Under the pieces are notes generated by a model. It did not search any database. It saw only the letters and a list, made by a program, of their open reading frames with translations, and was not told the DNA's origin. A stretch of DNA of 64,000 bases from Anaerolineales bacterium (GTDB lineage: Bacteria; Chloroflexota; Anaerolineae; Anaerolineales; Villigracilaceae). The translations under genes and the position numbers were made by a program. This document shows positions 63,061-64,000 of the stretch, one piece after another. Each line of letters starts with the position of its first letter. The first letter of the stretch is position 1. Where the stretch lies: positions 397,833 to 461,832 of the forward strand of contig JAIXKJ010000003.1 in the NCBI GenBank assembly GCA_026928255.1, written 5' to 3'.

Positions 63061-64000
63061 AACACGTTTCGCCTCCGCAGTGGAGTCTTCCGTTTCGCTA
63101 TGCGTTGGGGATTATTATCTTCGTCCTCGTTTTTGCGTTTTTAATGTATGCCCGCAACGCGGTAACGATGTTAATTATCGCGGGCTTTATCGCTTATTTG
63201 ATTAGTCCCGCCGTCTCCTTCGTCAAAGAAAAAACGGGCTGGTCGCGCAAAGCGGCAGTCAACACGGTTTACTTCACGACCTTAATTTTGCTAATTGGCG
63301 CGCCCGCCACGTTAACGCCTATTTTCTTCAACGAAATAAAATTAGTCGCGCACGACGTTCTGGAACTGTCGCGGGATTTTGGCGAATTTCTCTCTAAGCC
63401 GATTCATATTGGCGGCATGGCGTTTCACTTTGAGCAAACGGGAGAAAATTTAGCGCACATTCAGGACGGCATCCTTACGCCCTTGCCCGAAAAAATGTTG
63501 CGCGTGCTGGAAGCCACGTCGGTGAACGCGATTTGGGCGTTGATCGTTTTAGCCTCGGTGCATTTGTTCATGTCCGAATGGCCCCAAATTAGCGAGTGGC
63601 TGATTCGCCTTGCGCCGAACGCGCATCAAGACGACATGCGCGAGTTATATAGTCGTTTGCGGAATATTTGGATGGCGTACCTGCGCGGACAACTGCTGTT
63701 GATGTTGGTCGTCGGCGCAGCCTTCACAATCGCGTGGATGGTCATCGGCATTCCGGGCGCTTTGGTCTTGGGCGGGCTGGCAGGCTTATTCACCCTCGTG
63801 CCGGACGTCGGTCCGCTTTTGGCGGCGGCGATTGCGATTGGCGTCGCCTTGTTGGAAGGCTCGACGTGGATTCGCCTTTCGCCCAACCCGTTGACGAACA
63901 AAGCGATTGTCGCGGGCATCACGTTGATTGTTTATCTCATTTTGATTAACCTTAAAAATTTTTTCATCCGCCCGATTATTATGGGACGCAGCCTGCGGAT
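63057..64000 (+). CDS. AI-2E-family membrane transporter, 3' end outside window
   Basis: An open frame of 314 codons from the ATG at 63057 (overlapping the threonine synthase stop) to the window end, MKHVSPPQWSLPFRYALGI. Several spans are visible: IIIFVLVFAFLMYARNAV, LLMLVVGAAFTIAWMVIG, and the conserved AI-2E motif GIPGALVLGGLAGLFTLVPDVGPLLAAAIAIGVALLEG. The family includes antiporters and putative quorum-signal exporters; function here is unknown. The C-terminus continues beyond 64000. Confidence 0.85.
   Translation, partial: MKHVSPPQWSLPFRYALGIIIFVLVFAFLMYARNAVTMLIIAGFIAYLISPAVSFVKEKTGWSRKAAVNTVYFTTLILLIGAPATLTPIFFNEIKLVAHDVLELSRDFGEFLSKPIHIGGMAFHFEQTGENLAHIQDGILTPLPEKMLRVLEATSVNAIWALIVLASVHLFMSEWPQISEWLIRLAPNAHQDDMRELYSRLRNIWMAYLRGQLLLMLVVGAAFTIAWMVIGIPGALVLGGLAGLFTLVPDVGPLLAAAIAIGVALLEGSTWIRLSPNPLTNKAIVAGITLIVYLILINLKNFFIRPIIMGRSLR

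Noticed and set aside
1..64000. tRNA, rRNA, transposase or integrase genes
   Set aside because: None was recognised in the gaps between genes, which are short and mostly filled with hairpins and repeats; a tRNA scan could not be run, so a missed tRNA is possible but unlikely.

Overview
The window looks like a chromosomal piece of an uncultured-type Chloroflexota, probably class Anaerolineae. This is an inference from three things: the gene order asp23/gls24 - fakA - degV - recG - coaD - coiled-coil protein, the abundance of lipoproteins with Thr/Pro-rich (TPTPT-like) linkers, and GC-rich coding sequence with mixed Shine-Dalgarno and apparently leaderless starts. No rRNA or tRNA gene, CRISPR array, transposase or integrase was found. 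Genes are tightly packed, and the only stretch above 300 bases without a large gene (28069-28407) holds a 48-codon membrane protein and paired TGTTAA direct repeats.

Layout. 1-2443 (minus): polar amino-acid ABC transporter. 2566-3885: secernin-type dipeptidase. 4002-5884 (minus): moeA - VKOR - small Cys/acidic protein. 5911-8157: Rel (p)ppGpp enzyme. 8316-11893: YbaK deacylase, lipoprotein, thioesterase, ALDH7-type aldehyde dehydrogenase, YkgJ-type cysteine cluster protein. 11933-19169 (minus): recJ, small lipoprotein, tryptophanase and the pnp/rpsO pair, interleaved with heptamer repeat arrays and hairpins. 19305-21441 (plus): two paralogous lipoproteins and a sirtuin. 21422-28299 (minus): a 1,717-residue membrane protein with an internal 639-bp tandem duplication, two lipoproteins and a small membrane protein. 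28408-30443: Ser/Thr kinase - rpe, then rpmB. 30591-40427: asp23 - fakA - [restriction-modification pair] - degV - CPBP protease (opposite strand) - recG - coaD - coiled-coil protein. 40525-43093 (minus): FtsB-like protein - lysA - ctaB. 43210-46872: rplI, RodZ-like protein with two HTH domains, CopD-like and TPR-like membrane proteins.

47014-61713 is a nearly continuous plus-strand block that reads as a purine uptake and breakdown module: SsnA/8-oxoguanine-deaminase-type amidohydrolase, adenine deaminase, GntR/UTRA regulator, YgeY hydrolase, four-helix-bundle protein, YgeW carbamoyltransferase, carbamate kinase, a multi-spanning membrane protein, and a BMP-type ABC importer (lipoprotein, double ATPase, two permeases). 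Threonine synthase and a truncated AI-2E-family permease finish the window.

The most unusual signals are: (1) an N4-cytosine-type DNA methyltransferase with an N-terminal HEAT-repeat domain, paired with a CfrBI-like endonuclease and wedged between fakA and degV; (2) degenerate tandem arrays with strict 7-base or 8-base periods, which sit between genes, supply stop codons and Shine-Dalgarno sites, and in one case lie inside recJ; (3) a 50-base palindromic repeat inserted in frame in the amidohydrolase gene; (4) many genes with a TANNAT box 5-11 bases before the start codon, suggesting widespread leaderless transcription.
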